A stretch of 64,000 nt of DNA from Leptasterias polaris (taxonomy: Eukaryota; Echinodermata; Asteroidea; Forcipulatida; Asteriidae), in the NCBI GenBank assembly GCA_037783415.1, contig JAZGTN010000054.1, forward strand, positions 2,170,001 to 2,234,000, read 5' to 3'. Under the pieces are notes generated by a model. The model saw only the letters and a program-made list of their open reading frames with translations, was not told the origin of the DNA and did no database searches. Below are positions 34,194 to 48,000 of this stretch, one piece after another. Within the stretch, counting starts at the first letter, position 1. The number at the start of each line of letters is the position of its first letter. A program made the position numbers and the translations under genes.

Positions 34194-37100
34194 CAAAACG
34201 CGCTGAGATTAATTCTTTACTAAGAAACATGGGTGTACTGAACAAACTGGTTGATTCTGAGCAAATTCTGAGACGAAAAAAATTCAAACCCCTCAGAATG
34301 CACTGAAATTAATTCTTTACTAAGAAACATGGGTGTACTGAACAAACTGGTTGATTCTGAGCGTATTCTGAGACGAAAAAAATTCAAACCCCTCAGATTG
34401 CGCAGAGATTAATTCTTTACTAAGAAACATGGGTGTACTGAACAAACTGGTTGATTCTGAGCGAATTCTGAGACGAAAAAAATTCAAACCCCTCAGAATG
34501 CGCTGAGATTAATTCTTTACTAAGAAACATGGGTGTACTGAACAAACTGGTTGATTCTGAGCGTATTCTGAGACGAAAAAAATTCAAACCCCTCAAAACG
34601 CGCTGAGATTAATTCTTTACTAAGAAACATGGTTGTACTGAACAAACTGGTTGATTCTGAGCGTATTCTGAGACGAAAAAAATTCAAACCCCTCAAAACG
34701 CGCTGAGATTAATTCTTTACTAAGAAACATGGTTGTACTGAACAAACTGGTTGATTCTGAGCGTATTCTGAGACGAAAAAAATTCAAACCCCTCAAAACG
34801 CGCTGAGATTAATTCTTTACTAAGAAACATGGGTGTACTGAACAAACTGGTTGATTCTGAGCGTATTCTGAGACGAAAAAAATTCAAACCCCTCAAAACG
34901 CGCTGAGATTAATTCTTTACTAAGAAACATGGGTGTACTGAACAAACTGGTTGATTCTGAGCGTATTCTGAGACGAAAAAAATTCAAACCCCTCAAAACG
35001 CGCTGAGATTAATTCTTTACTAAGAAACATGGGTGTACTGAACAAACTGGTTGATTCTGAGCGTATTCTGAGACGAAAAAAATTCAAACCCCTCAAAATG
35101 CGCTGAGATTAATTCTTTACTAAGAAACAAGGGTGTACTGAACAAACTGGTTGATTCTTAGCGTATTCTGAGACGAAAAAAATTCAAACCCCTCAAAACG
35201 CGCTGAGATTAATTCTTTACTAAGAAACATGGGTGTACTGAACAAACTGGTTGATTCTGAGCGTATTCTGAGACGAAAAAAATTCAAACCCCTCAAAACG
35301 CGCTGAGATTAATTCTTTACTAAGAAACATGTGTGTACTGAACAAACTGGTTGATTCTGAGCGTATTCTGAGACGAAAAAAATTCAAACCCCTCAAAAGG
35401 CGCTGAGATTAATTCTTTACTAAGAAACAAGGGTGTACTGAACAAACTGGTTGATTCTTAGCGTATTCTGAGACGAAAAAAATTCAAACCCCTCAAAACG
35501 CGCTGAGATTAATTCTTTACTAAGAAACATGTGTGTACTGAACAAACTGGTTGATTCTGAGCGAATTCTGAGACGAAAAAAATTCAAACCCCTCAGAATG
35601 CACTGAAATTAATTCGTTACTAAGAAACATGGGTGTACTGAACAAACTGGTTGATTCTGAGCGTATTCTGAGACGAAAAAAATTCAAACCCCTCAGAATG
35701 CGCAGAGATTAATTCTTTACTAAGAAACATGGGTGTACTGAACAAACTGGTTGATTCTGAGCGAATTCTGAGACGAAAAAAATTCAAACCCCTCAGAATG
35801 CGCTGAAATTAATTCTTTACTAAGAAACATGGGTGTACTGAACAAACTGGTTGATTCTGAGCGTATTCTGAGACGAAAAAAATTCAAACCCCTCAAAACG
35901 GGCTGAGATTAATTCTTTACTAAGAAACATGGGTGTACTGAATAAACTGGTTGATTCTGAGCGTATTCTGAGACGAAAAAAATTCAAACCCCTCAAAACG
36001 CGCTGAGATTAATTCTTTACTAAGAAACATGGGTGTACTGAACAAACTGGTTGATTCTGAGCGAATTCTGAGACGAAAAAAATTCAAACCCCTCAGAATG
36101 CACTGAAATTAATTCTTTACTAAGAAACATGGGTGTACTGAACAAACTGGTTGATTCTGAGCGTATTCTGAGACGAAAAAAATTCAAACCCCTCAGATTG
36201 CGCAGAGATTAATTCTTTACTAAGAAACATGGGTGTACTGAACAAACTGGTTGATTCTGAGCGAATTCTGAGACGAAAAAAATTCAAACCCCTCAGAATG
36301 CGCTGAGATTAATTCTTTACTAAGAAACATGGGTGTACTGAACAAACTGGTTGATTCTGAGCGTATTCTGAGACGAAAAAAATTCAAACCCCTCAAAACG
36401 CGCTGAGATTAATTCTTTACTAAGAAACATGGTTGTACTGAACAAACTGGTTGATTCTGAGCGTATTCTGAGACGAAAAAAATTCAAACCCCTCAAAACG
36501 CGCTGAGATTAATTCTTTACTAAGAAACATGGTTGTACTGAACAAACTGGTTGATTCTGAGCGTATTCTGAGACGAAAAAAATTCAAACCCCTCAAAACG
36601 CGCTGAGATTAATTCTTTACTAAGAAACATGGGTGTACTGAACAAACTGGTTGATTCTGAGCGTATTCTGAGACGAAAAAAATTCAAACCCCTCAAAACG
36701 CGCTGAGATTAATTCTTTACTAAGAAACATGGGTGTACTGAACAAACTGGTTGATTCTGAGCGTATTCTGAGACGAAAAAAATTCAAACCCCTCAAAACG
36801 CGCTGAGATTAATTCTTTACTAAGAAACATGGGTGTACTGAACAAACTGGTTGATTCTGAGCGTATTCTGAGACGAAAAAAATTCAAACCCCTCAAAATG
36901 CGCTGAGATTAATTCTTTACTAAGAAACAAGGGTGTACTGAACAAACTGGTTGATTCTTAGCGTATTCTGAGACGAAAAAAATTCAAACCCCTCAAAACG
37001 CGCTGAGATTAATTCTTTACTAAGAAACATGGGTGTACTGAACAAACTGGTTGATTCTGAGCGAATTCTGAGACGAAAAAAATTCAAACCCCTCAGAATG

Positions 37101-37893
37101 CGCTGAAATTAATTCTTTACTAAGAAACATGGGTGTACTGAACAAACTGGTTGATTCTGAGCGTATTCTGAGACGAAAAAAATTCAAACCCCTCAGAATG
37201 CGCTGAAATTAATTCTTTACTAAGAAACATGGGTGTACTGAACAAACTGGTTGATTCTGAGCGTATTCTGAGACGAAAAAAATTCAAACCCCTCAGAATG
37301 CGCTGAGATTAATTCTTTACTAAGAAACATGGGTGTACTGAACAAACTGGTTGATTCTGAGCGTATTCTGAGACGAAAAAAATTCAAACCCCTCAAAACG
37401 CGCTGAGATTAATTCTTTACTAAGAAACATGTGTGTACTGAACAAACTGGTTGATTCTGAGCGTATTCTGAGACGAAAAAAATTCAAACCCCTCAAAAGG
37501 CGCTGAGATTAATTCTTTACTAAGAAACAAGGGTGTACTGAACAAACTGGTTGATTCTTAGCGTATTCTGAGACGAAAAAAATTCAAACCCCTCAAAACG
37601 CGCTGAGATTAATTCTTTACTAAGAAACATGTGTGTACTGAACAAACTGGTTGATTCTGAGCGAATTCTGAGACGAAAAAAATTCAAACCCCTCAGAATG
37701 CGCTGAAATTAATTCTTTACTAAGAAACATGGGTGTACTGAACAAACTGGTTGATTCTGAGCGTATTCTGAGACGAAAAAAATTCAAACCCCTCAGAATG
37801 CGCTGAGATTAATTCTTTACTAAGAAACATGGGTGTACTGAACAAACTGGTTGATTCTGAGCGTATTCTGAGACGAAAAAAATTCAAACCCCT
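34194..37893 (+). repeat. HOR domain with 1,800-bp offset, truncated modules
   Basis: Order: D with GCAAATTC (the a71 state but EcoRI lost by G70 to A), then K, M, A, I, I, B, B, B, C (34,294-35,193), B, G, H, GD, K (AATTCGTTAC), La71, E, B (CGGGCTG and GAATAAAC), D, then K, M, A, I, I, B, B, B, C again (36,094-36,993), D, E, E, A, G, H, GD, E, A. The nine-unit truncated module is shared at an offset of 1,800 bp, but the units between differ, so this is a mosaic and not a simple two-copy HOR. No gene is present. Confidence 0.84.
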
Positions 37894-40800
37894 CAAAACG
37901 CGCTGAGATTAATTCTTTACTAAGAAACATGTGTGTACTGAACAAACTGGTTGATTCTGAGCGTATTCTGAGACGAAAAAAATTCAAACCCCTCAAAATG
38001 CGCTGAGATTTATTCTTTACTAAGAAACAAGGGTGTACTGAACAAACTGGTTGATTCTTAGCGTATTCTGAGACGAAAAAAATTCAAACCCCTCAAAACG
38101 CGCTGAGATTAATTCTTTACTAAGAAACATGGGTGTACTGAACAAACTGGTTGATTCTGAGCGAATTCTGAGACGAAAAAAATTCAAACCCCTCAGAATG
38201 CACTGAAATTAATTCTTTACTAAGAAACATGGGTGTACTGAACAAACTGGTTGATTCTGAGCGTATTCTGAGACGAAAAAAATTCAAACCCCTCAGAATG
38301 CGCAGAGATTAATTCTTTACTAAGAAACATGGGTGTACTGAACAAACTGGTTGATTCTGAGCGAATTCTGAGACGAAAAAAATTCAAACCCCTCAGAATG
38401 CGCTGATATTAATTCTTTACTAAGAAACAAGGGTGTACTGAACAAACTGGTTGATTCTTAGCGTATTCTGAGACGAAAAAAATTCAAACCCCTCAAAACG
38501 CGCTGAGATTAATTCTTTACTAAGAAACATGGGTGTACTGAACAAACTGGTTGATTCTGAGCGAATTCTGAGACGAAAAAAATTCAAACCCCTCAGAATG
38601 CGCTGAAATTAATTCTTTACTAAGAAACATGGGTGTACTGAACAAACTGGTTGATTCTGAGCGTATTCTGAGACGAAAAAAATTCAAACCCCTCAAAACG
38701 CGCTGAGATTAATTCTTTACTAAGAAACATGGTTGTACTGAGCAAACTGGTTGATTCTGAGCGTATTCTGAGACGAAAAAAATTCAAACCCCTCACAACG
38801 CGCTGAGATTAATTCTTTACTAAGAAACATGGGTGTACTGAACAAACTGGTTGATTCTGAGCGAATTCTGAGACGAAAAAAATTCAAACCCCTCAGAATG
38901 CGCTGAAATTAATTCTTTACTAAGAAACATGGGTGTACTGAACAAACTGGTTGATTCTGAGCGTATTCTGAGACGAAAAAAATTCAAACCCCTCAAAACG
39001 CGCTGAGATTAATTCTTTACTAAGAAACATGGTTGTACTGAGCAAACTGGTTGATTCTGAGCGTATTCTGAGACGAAAAAAATTCAAACCCCTCAAAACG
39101 CGCTGAGATTAATTCTTTACTAAGAAACATGGGTGTACTGAACAAACTGGTTGATTCTGAGCGTATTCTGAGACGAAAAAAATTCAAACCCCTCACAACG
39201 CGCTGAGATTAATTCTTTACTAAGAAACATGGGTGTACTGAACAAACTGGTTGATTCTGAGCGTATTCTGAGACGAAAAAAATTCAAACCCCTCAAAATG
39301 CGCTGAGATTAATTCTTTACTAAGAAACAAGGGTGTACTGAACAAACTGGTTGATTCTTAGCGTATTCTGAGACGAAAAAAATTCAAACCCCTCAAAACG
39401 CGCTGAGATTAATTCTTTACTAAGAAACATGGGTGTACTGAACAAACTGGTTGATTCTGAGCGAATTCTGAGACGAAAAAAATTCAAACCCCTCAGAATG
39501 CGCTGAAATTAATTCTTTACTAAGAAACATGGGTGTACTGAACAAACTGGTTGATTCTGAGCGTATTCTGAGACGAAAAAAATTCAAACCCCTCAGAATG
39601 CGCTGAGATTAATTCTTTACTAAGAAACATGGGTGTACTGAACAAACTGGTTGATTCTGAGCGTATTCTGAGACGAAAAAAAATTCAAACCCCTCAAAAC
39701 GCGCTGAGATTAATTCTTTACTAAGAAACATGTGTGTACTGAACAAACTGGTTGATTCTGAGCGTATTCTGAGACGAAAAAAATTCAAACCCCTCAAAAT
39801 GCGCTGAGATTAATTCTTTACTAAGAAACAAGGGTGTACTGAACAAACTGGTTGATTCTTAGCGTATTCTGAGACGAAAAAAATTCAAACCCCTCAAAAC
39901 GCGCTGAGATTAATTCTTTACTAAGAAACATGGGTGTACTGAACAAACTGGTTGATTCTGAGCGAATTCTGAGACGAAAAAAATTCAAACCCCTCAGAAT
40001 GCACTGAAATTAATTCTTTACTAAGAAACATGGGTGTACTGAACAAACTGGTTGATTCTGAGCGTATTCTGAGACGAAAAAAATTCAAACCCCTCAGAAT
40101 GCGCAGAGATTAATTCTTTACTAAGAAACATGGGTGTACTGAACAAACTGGTTGATTCTGAGCGAATTCTGAGACGAAAAAAATTCAAACCCCTCAGAAT
40201 GCGCTGATATTAATTCTTTACTAAGAAACATGGGTGTACTGAACAAACTGGTTGATTCTTAGCGTATTCTGAGACGAAAAAAATTCAAACCCCTCAAAAC
40301 GCGCTGAGATTAATTCTTTACTAAGAAACATGGGTGTACTGAACAAACTGGTTGATTCTGAGCGAATTCTGAGACGAAAAAAATTCAAACCCCTCAGAAT
40401 GCGCTGAAATTAATTCTTTACTAAGAAACATGGGTGTACTGAACAAACTGGTTGATTCTGAGCGTATTCTGAGACGAAAAAAATTCAAACCCCTCAAAAC
40501 GCGCTGAGATTAATTCTTTACTAAGAAACATGGTTGTACTGAGCAAACTGGTTGATTCTGAGCGTATTCTGAGACGAAAAAAATTCAAACCCCTCACAAC
40601 GCGCTGAGATTAATTCTTTACTAAGAAACATGGGTGTACTGAACAAACTGGTTGATTCTGAGCGAATTCTGAGACGAAAAAAATTCAAACCCCTCAGAAT
40701 GCACTGAAATTAATTCTTTACTAAGAAACATGGGTGTACTGAACAAACTGGTTGATTCTGAGCGTATTCTGAGACGAAAAAAATTCAAACCCCTCAGATT

Positions 40801-42494
40801 GCGCAGAGATGAATTCTTTACTAAGAAACAAGGGTGTACTGAACAAACTGGTTGATTCTTAGCGTATTCTGAGACGAAAAAAATTCAAACCCCTCAAAAC
40901 GCGCTGAGATTAATTCTTTACTAAGAAACATGGGTGTACTGAACAAACTGGTTGATTCTGAGCGAATTCTGAGACGAAAAAAATTCAAACCCCTCAAAAC
41001 GCGCTGAGATTAATTCTTTACTAAGAAACAAGGGTGTACTGAACAAACTGGTTGATTCTTAGCGTATTCTGAGACGAAAAAAATTCAAACCCCTCAAAAC
41101 GCGCTGAGATTAATTCTTTACTAAGAAACATGTGTGTACTGAACAAACTGGTTGATTCTGAGCGAATTCTGAGACGAAAAAAATTCAAACCCCTCAGAAT
41201 GCACTGAAATTAATTCTTTACTAAGAAACATGGGTGTACTGAACAAACTGGTTGATTCTGAGCGTATTCTGAGACGAAAAAAATTCAAACCCCTCAAAAC
41301 GCGCTGAGATTAATTCTTTACTAAGAAACATGGGTGTACTGAACAAACTGGTTGATTCTGAGCGTATTCTGAGACGAAAAAAATTCAAACCCCTCACAAC
41401 GCGCTGAGATTAATTCTTTACTAAGAAACATGGGTGTACTGAACAAACTGGTTGATTCTGAGCGTATTCTGAGACGAAAAAAATTCAAACCCCTCAAAAT
41501 GCGCTGAGATTAATTCTTTACTAAGAAACAAGGGTGTACTGAACAAACTGGTTGATTCTTAGCGTATTCTGAGACGAAAAAAATTCAAACCCCTCAAAAC
41601 GCGCTGAGATTAATTCTTTACTAAGAAACATGGGTGTACTGAACAAACTGGTTGATTCTGAGCGAATTCTGAGACGAAAAAAATTCAAACCCCTCAGAAT
41701 GCGCTGAAATTAATTCTTTACTAAGAAACATGGGTGTACTGAACAAACTGGTTGATTCTGAGCGTATTCTGTGACGAAAAAAATTCAAACCCCTCAGAAT
41801 GCGCTGAGATTAATTCTTTACTAAGAAACATGGGTGTACTGAACAAACTGGTTGATTCTGAGCGTATTCTGAGACGAAAAAAATTCAAACCCCTCAAAAC
41901 GCGCTGAGATTAATTCTTTACTAAGAAACATGTGTGTACTGAACAAACTGGTTGATTCTGAGCGTATTCTGAGACGAAAAAAATTCAAACCCCTCAAAAG
42001 GCGCTGAGATTAATTCTTTACTAAGAAACAAGGGTGTACTGAACAAACTGGTTGATTCTTAGCGTATTCTGAGACGAAAAAAATTCAAACCCCTCAAAAC
42101 GCGCTGAGATTAATTCTTTACTAAGAAACATGGATGTACTGAACAAACTGGTTGATTCTGAGCGAATTCTGAGACGAAAAAAATTCAAACCCCTCAGAAT
42201 GCACTGAAATTAATTCTTTACTAAGAAACATGGGTGTACTGAACAAACTGGTTGATTCTGAGCGTATTCTGAGACGAAAAAAATTCAAACCCCTCAGAAT
42301 GCGCAGAGATTAATTCTTTACTAAGAAACATGGGTGTACTGAACAAACTGGTTGATTCTGAGCGAATTCTGAGACGAAAAAAATTCAAACCCCTCAGAAT
42401 GCGCTGAGATTAATTCTTTACTAAGAAACATGGGTGTACTGAACAAACTGGTTGATTCTGAGCGTATTCTGAGACGAAAAAAATTCAAACCCCT
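37894..42494 (+). repeat. Mosaic domain with a 1-kb repeated string marked by TGATATT
   Basis: The string G, C, D, K, La71, A-like (TGATATT, t66), D, E, J, FD at 37,894-38,893 recurs at 39,695-40,694 (offset 1,801, because 39,594-39,694 has eight As). The rare t14 change at 38,394 and 40,195 proves kinship; the two differ at position 37 (A against T). Between them lie E, J, B, F, C, D, E, A. To the right follow K, MC with an extra GAATTC (40,795), D, B with C tail (40,995), GD, K, B, F, C, D, E (CTGTGACG), A, G, H, D (CATGGATG), K, La71, A. No gene is present. Confidence 0.84.
40811..40816 (+). other. Ectopic GAATTC at monomer positions 17-22
   Basis: In the MC unit at 40,795, GATTAATTC reads GATGAATTC (T17 to G), which gives an EcoRI site outside the usual position 70-75. 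This is the only one I saw in that phase. Confidence 0.85.
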
Positions 42495-42577
42495 CAAAAT
42501 GCGCTGAGAAACAAGGGTGTACTGAACAAACTGGTTGATTCTTAGCGTATTCTGAGACGAAAAAAATTCAAACCCCT
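42495..42577 (+). repeat. 83-bp monomer with a 17-bp internal deletion
   Basis: This is a type C unit that passes directly from CTGAG to AAACAAGG. Seventeen bases corresponding to positions 15-31 are missing. The trinucleotide AGA is present at both ends of the lost segment in a normal unit, so one copy survives at the junction. That fits slippage or microhomology-mediated deletion. It is the shortest monomer I found and one of two large scars within 600 bp. Confidence 0.92.
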
Positions 42578-42977
42578 CAAAACGCGCTGAGATTAATTCT
42601 TTACTAAGAAACATGGGTGTACTGAACAAACTGGTTGATTCTGAGCGAATTCTGAGACGAAAAAAATTCAAACCCCTCAGAATGCGCTGAAATTAATTCT
42701 TTACTAAGAAACATGGGTGTACTGAACAAACTGGTTGATTCTGAGCGTATTCTGAGACGAAAAAAATTCAAACCCCTCAAAACGCGCTGAGATTAATTCT
42801 TTACTAAGAAACATGGGTGTACTGAACAAACTGGTTGATTCTGAGCGAATTCTGAGACGAAAAAAATTCAAACCCCTCAGAATGCACTGAAATTAATTCT
42901 TTACTAAGAAACATGGGTGTACTGAACAAACTGGTTGATTCTGAGCGTATTCTGAGACGAAAAAAATTCAAACCCCT

Positions 42978-43107
42978 CAGAATGCGCAGAGATTAATTCT
43001 TTACTAAGAAACATGGGTGAGATTAATTCTTTACTAAGAAACATGGGTGTACTGAACAAACTGGTTGATTCTGAGCGTATTCTGAGACGAAAAAAATTCA
43101 AACCCCT
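42978..43107 (+). repeat. 130-bp monomer with a 30-bp internal duplication
   Basis: The unit starts as type L, runs to position 42 (CATGGGTG) and then returns to position 13 (AGATTAATT) before completing. The 30-bp segment of positions 13-42 is thus present twice, at 42,990-43,019 and 43,020-43,049. The dinucleotide TG precedes AGATT in ordinary T11 monomers and also ends the first copy, so the junction may reflect misaligned exchange between an L unit and a T11 unit. This is the longest monomer in the window. Confidence 0.92.
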
Positions 43108-45007
43108 CAAAATGCGCTGAGATTAATTCTTTACTAAGAAACAAGGGTGTACTGAACAAACTGGTTGATTCTTAGCGTATTCTGAGACGAAAAAAATTCA
43201 AACCCCTCAGAATGCACTGAAATTAATTCTTTACTAAGAAACATGGGTGTACTGAACAAACTGGTTGATTCTGAGCGTATTCTGAGACGAAAAAAATTCA
43301 AACCCCTCAGAATGCGCAGAGATTAATTCTTTACTAAGAAACATGGGTGTACTGAACAAACTGGTTGATTCTGAGCGAATTCTGAGACGAAAAAAATTCA
43401 AACCCCTCAGAATGCGCTGAGATTAATTCTTTACTAAGAAACATGGGTGTACTGAACAAACTGGTTGATTCTGAGCGTATTCTGAGACGAAAAAAATTCA
43501 AACCCCTCAAAACGCGCTGAGATTAATTCTTTACTAAGAAACATGGTTGTACTGAACAAACTGGTTGATTCTGAGCGTATTCTGAGACGAAAAAAATTCA
43601 AACCCCTCAAAACGCGCTGAGATTAATTCTTTACTAAGAAACATGGGTGTACTGAACAAACTGGTTGATTCTGAGCGTATTCTGAGACGAAAAAAATTCA
43701 AACCCCTCAAAACGCGCTGAGATTAATTCTTTACTAAGAAACATGGGTGTACTGAACAAACTGGTTGATTCTGAGCGTATTCTGAGACGAAAAAAATTCA
43801 AACCCCTCAAAATGCGCTGAGATTAATTCTTTACTAAGAAACAAGGGTGTACTGAACAAACTGGTTGATTCTTAGCGTATTCTGAGACGAAAAAAATTCA
43901 AACCCCTCAAAACGCGCTGAGATTAATTCTTTACTAAGAAACATGGGTGTACTGAACAAACTGGTTGATTCTGAGCGAATTCTGAGACGAAAAAAATTCA
44001 AACCCCTCAGAATGCGCTGAAATTAATTCTTTACTAAGAAACATGGGTGTACTGAACAAACTGGTTGATTCTGAGCGTATTCTGAGACGAAAAAAATTCA
44101 AACCCCTCAAAACGCGCTGAGATTAATTCTTTACTAAGAAACATGGTTGTACTGAACAAACTGGTTGATTCTGAGCGTATTCTGAGACGAAAAAAATTCA
44201 AACCCCTCAAAACGCGCGGAGATTAATTCTTTACTAAGAAACATGGGTGTACTGAACAAACTGGTTGATTCTGAGCGTATTCTGAGACGAAAAAAATTCA
44301 AACCCCTCAAAACGCGCTGAGATTAATTCTTTACTAAGAAACATGGGTGTACTGAACAAACTGGTTGATTCTGAGCGTATTCTGAGACGAAAAAAATTCA
44401 AACCCCTCAAAATGCGCTGAGATTAATTCTTTACTAAGAAACAAGGGTGTACTGAACAAACTGGTTGATTCTTAGCGTATTCTGAGACGAAAAAAATTCA
44501 AACCCCTCAAAACGCGCTGAGATTAATTCTTTACTAAGAAACATGGGTGTACTGAACAAACTGGTTGATTCTGAGCGAATTCTGAGACGAAAAAAATTCA
44601 AACCCCTCAAAACGCGCTGAGATTAATTCTTTACTAAGAAACATGTGTGTACTGAACAAACTGGTTGATTCTGAGCGAATTCTGAGACGAAAAAAATTCA
44701 AACCCCTCAGAATGCACTGAAATTAATTCTTTACTAAGAAACATGGGTGTACTGAACAAACTGGTTGATTCTGAGCGTATTCTGAGACGAAAAAAATTCA
44801 AACCCCTCAGAATGCGCAGAGATTAATTCTTTACTAAGAAACATGGGTGTACTGAACAAACTGGTTGATTCTGAGCGTATTCTGAGACGAAAAAAATTCA
44901 AACCCCTCAAAACGCGCTGAGATTAATTCTTTACTAAGAAACATGGGTGTACTGAACAAACTGGTTGATTCTGAGCGTATTCTGAGACGAAAAAAATTCA
45001 AACCCCT
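43108..45007 (+). repeat. Short-period HOR run to the right of the scars
   Basis: Order: C, K, La71, A, I, B, B, C, D, E, I, B (CGCGGAGA), B, C, D, GD, K, L, B. The run I, B, B, C, D repeats at an offset of 600 bp (43,508 and 44,108), and I, B, B, C, D, E appears again at 45,808. No gene is present. Confidence 0.84.
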
Positions 45008-48000
45008 CAAAATGCGCTGAGATTAATTCTTTACTAAGAAACAAGGGTGTACTGAACAAACTGGTTGATTCTTAGCGTATTCTGAGACGAAAAAAATTCA
45101 AACCCCTCAAAACGCGCTGAGATTAATTCTTTACTAAGAAACATGGGTGTACTGAACAAACTGGTTGATTCTGAGCGAATTCTGAGACGAAAAAAATTCA
45201 AACCCCTCAGAATGCGCTGAAATTAATTCTTTACTAAGAAACATGGGTGTACTGAACAAACTGGTTGATTCTGAGCGTATTCTGAGACGAAAAAAATTCA
45301 AACCCCTCAAAACGCGCTGAGATTAATTCTTTACTAAGAAACATGGGTGTACTGAACAAACTGGTTGATTCTGAGCGTATTCTGAGACGAAAAAAATTCA
45401 AACCCCTCACAACGCGCTGAGATTAATTCTTTACTAAGAAACATGGGTGTACTGAACAAACTGGTTGATTCTGAGCGTATTCTGAGACGAAAAAAATTCA
45501 AACCCCTCAAAATGCGCTGAGATTAATTCTTTACTAAGAAACAAGGGTGTACTGAACAAACTGGTTGATTCTTAGCGTATTCTGAGACGAAAAAAATTCA
45601 AACCCCTCAAAACGCGCTGAGATTAATTCTTTACTAAGAAACATGGGTGTACTGAACAAACTGGTTGATTCTGAGCGAATTCTGAGACGAAAAAAATTCA
45701 AACCCCTCAGAATGCGCTGAAATTAATTCTTTACTAAGAAACATGGGTGTACTGAACAAACTGGTTGATTCTGAGCGTATTCTGAGACGAAAAAAATTCA
45801 AACCCCTCAAAACGCGCTGAGATTAATTCTTTACTAAGAAACATGGTTGTACTGAACAAACTGGTTGATTCTGAGCGTATTCTGAGACGAAAAAAATTCA
45901 AACCCCTCAAAACGCGCTGAGATTAATTCTTTACTAAGAAACATGGGTGTACTGAACAAACTGGTTGATTCTGAGCGTATTCTGAGACGAAAAAAATTCA
46001 AACCCCTCAAAACGCGCTGAGATTATATCTTTACTAAGAAACATGGGTGTACTGAACAAACTGGTTGATTCTGAGCGTATTCTGAGACGAAAAAAATTCA
46101 AACCCCTCAAAATGCGCTGAGATTAATTCTTTACTAAGAAACAAGGGTGTACTGAACAAACTGGTTGATTCTTAGCGTATTCTGAGACGAAAAAAATTCA
46201 AACCCCTCAAAACGCGCTGAGATTAATTCTTTACTAAGAAACATGGGTGTACTGAACAAACTGGTTGATTCTGAGCGAATTCTGAGACGAAAAAAATTCA
46301 AACCCCTCAGAATGCGCTGAAATTAATTCTTTACTAAGAAACATGGGTGTACTGAACAAACTGGTTGATTCTGAGCGTATTCTGAGACGAAAAAAATTCA
46401 AACCCCTCAAAACGCGCTGAGATTAATTCTTTACTAAGAAACATGGGTGTACTGAACAAACTGGTTGATTCTGAGCGTATTCTGAGACGAAAAAAATTCA
46501 AACCCCTCACAACGCGCTGAGATTAATTCTTTACTAAGAAACATGGGTGTACTGAACAAACTGGTTGATTCTGAGCGTATTCTGAGACGAAAAAAATTCA
46601 AACCCCTCAAAATGCGCTGAGATTAATTCTTTACTAAGAAACAAGGGTGTACTGAACAAACTGGTTGATTCTTAGCGTATTCTGAGACGAAAAAAATTCA
46701 AACCCCTCAAAACGCGCTGAGATTAATTCTTTACTAAGAAACATGGGTGTACTGAACAAACTGGTTGATTCTGAGCGAATTCTGAGACGAAAAAAATTCA
46801 AACCCCTCAGAATGCGCTGAAATTAATTCTTTACTAAGAAACATGGGTGTACTGAACAAACTGGTTGATTCTGAGCGTATTCTGAGACGAAAAAAATTCA
46901 AACCCCTCAAAACGCGCTGAGATTAATTCTTTACCAAGAAACATGGTTGTACTGAGCAAACTGGTTGATTCTGAGCGTATTCTGAGACGAAAAAAATTCA
47001 AACCCCTCACAACGCGCTGAGATTAATTCTTTACTAAGAAACATGGGTGTACTGAACAAACTGGTTGATTCTGAGCGAATTCTGAGACGAAAAAAATTCA
47101 AACCCCTCAGAATGCACTGAAATTAATTCTTTACTAAGAAACATGGGTGTACTGAACAAACTGGTTGATTCTGAGCGTATTCTGAGACGAAAAAAATTCA
47201 AACCCCTCAGATTGCGCAGAGATTAATTCTTTACTAAGAAACATGGGTGTACTGAACAAACTGGTTGATTCTGAGCGAATTCTGAGACGAAAAAAATTCA
47301 AACCCCTCAGAATGCGCTGAGATTAATTCTTTACTAAGAAACATGGGTGTACTGAACAAACTGGTTGATTCTGAGCGTATTCTGAGACGAAAAAAATTCA
47401 AACCCCTCAAAACGCGCTGAGATTAATTCTTTACTAAGAAACATGGTTGTACTGAACAAACTGGTTGATTCTGAGCGTATTCTGAGACGAAAAAAATTCA
47501 AACCCCTCAAAACGCGCTGAGATTAATTCTTTACTAAGAAACATGGTTGTACTGAACAAACTGGTTGATTCTGAGCGTATTCTGAGACGAAAAAAATTCA
47601 AACCCCTCAAAACGCGCTGAGATTAATTCTTTACTAAGAAACATGGGTGTACTGAACAAACTGGTTGATTCTGAGCGTATTCTGAGACGAAAAAAATTCA
47701 AACCCCTCAAAACGCGCTGAGATTAATTCTTTACTAAGAAACATGGGTGTACTGAACAAACTGGTTGATTCTGAGCGTATTCTGAGACGAAAAAAATTCA
47801 AACCCCTCAAAACGCGCTGAGATTAATTCTTTACTAAGAAACATGGGTGTACTGAACAAACTGGTTGATTCTGAGCGTATTCTGAGACGAAAAAAATTCA
47901 AACCCCTCAAAATGCGCTGAGATTAATTCTTTACTAAGAAACAAGGGTGTACTGAACAAACTGGTTGATTCTTAGCGTATTCTGAGACGAAAAAAATTCA

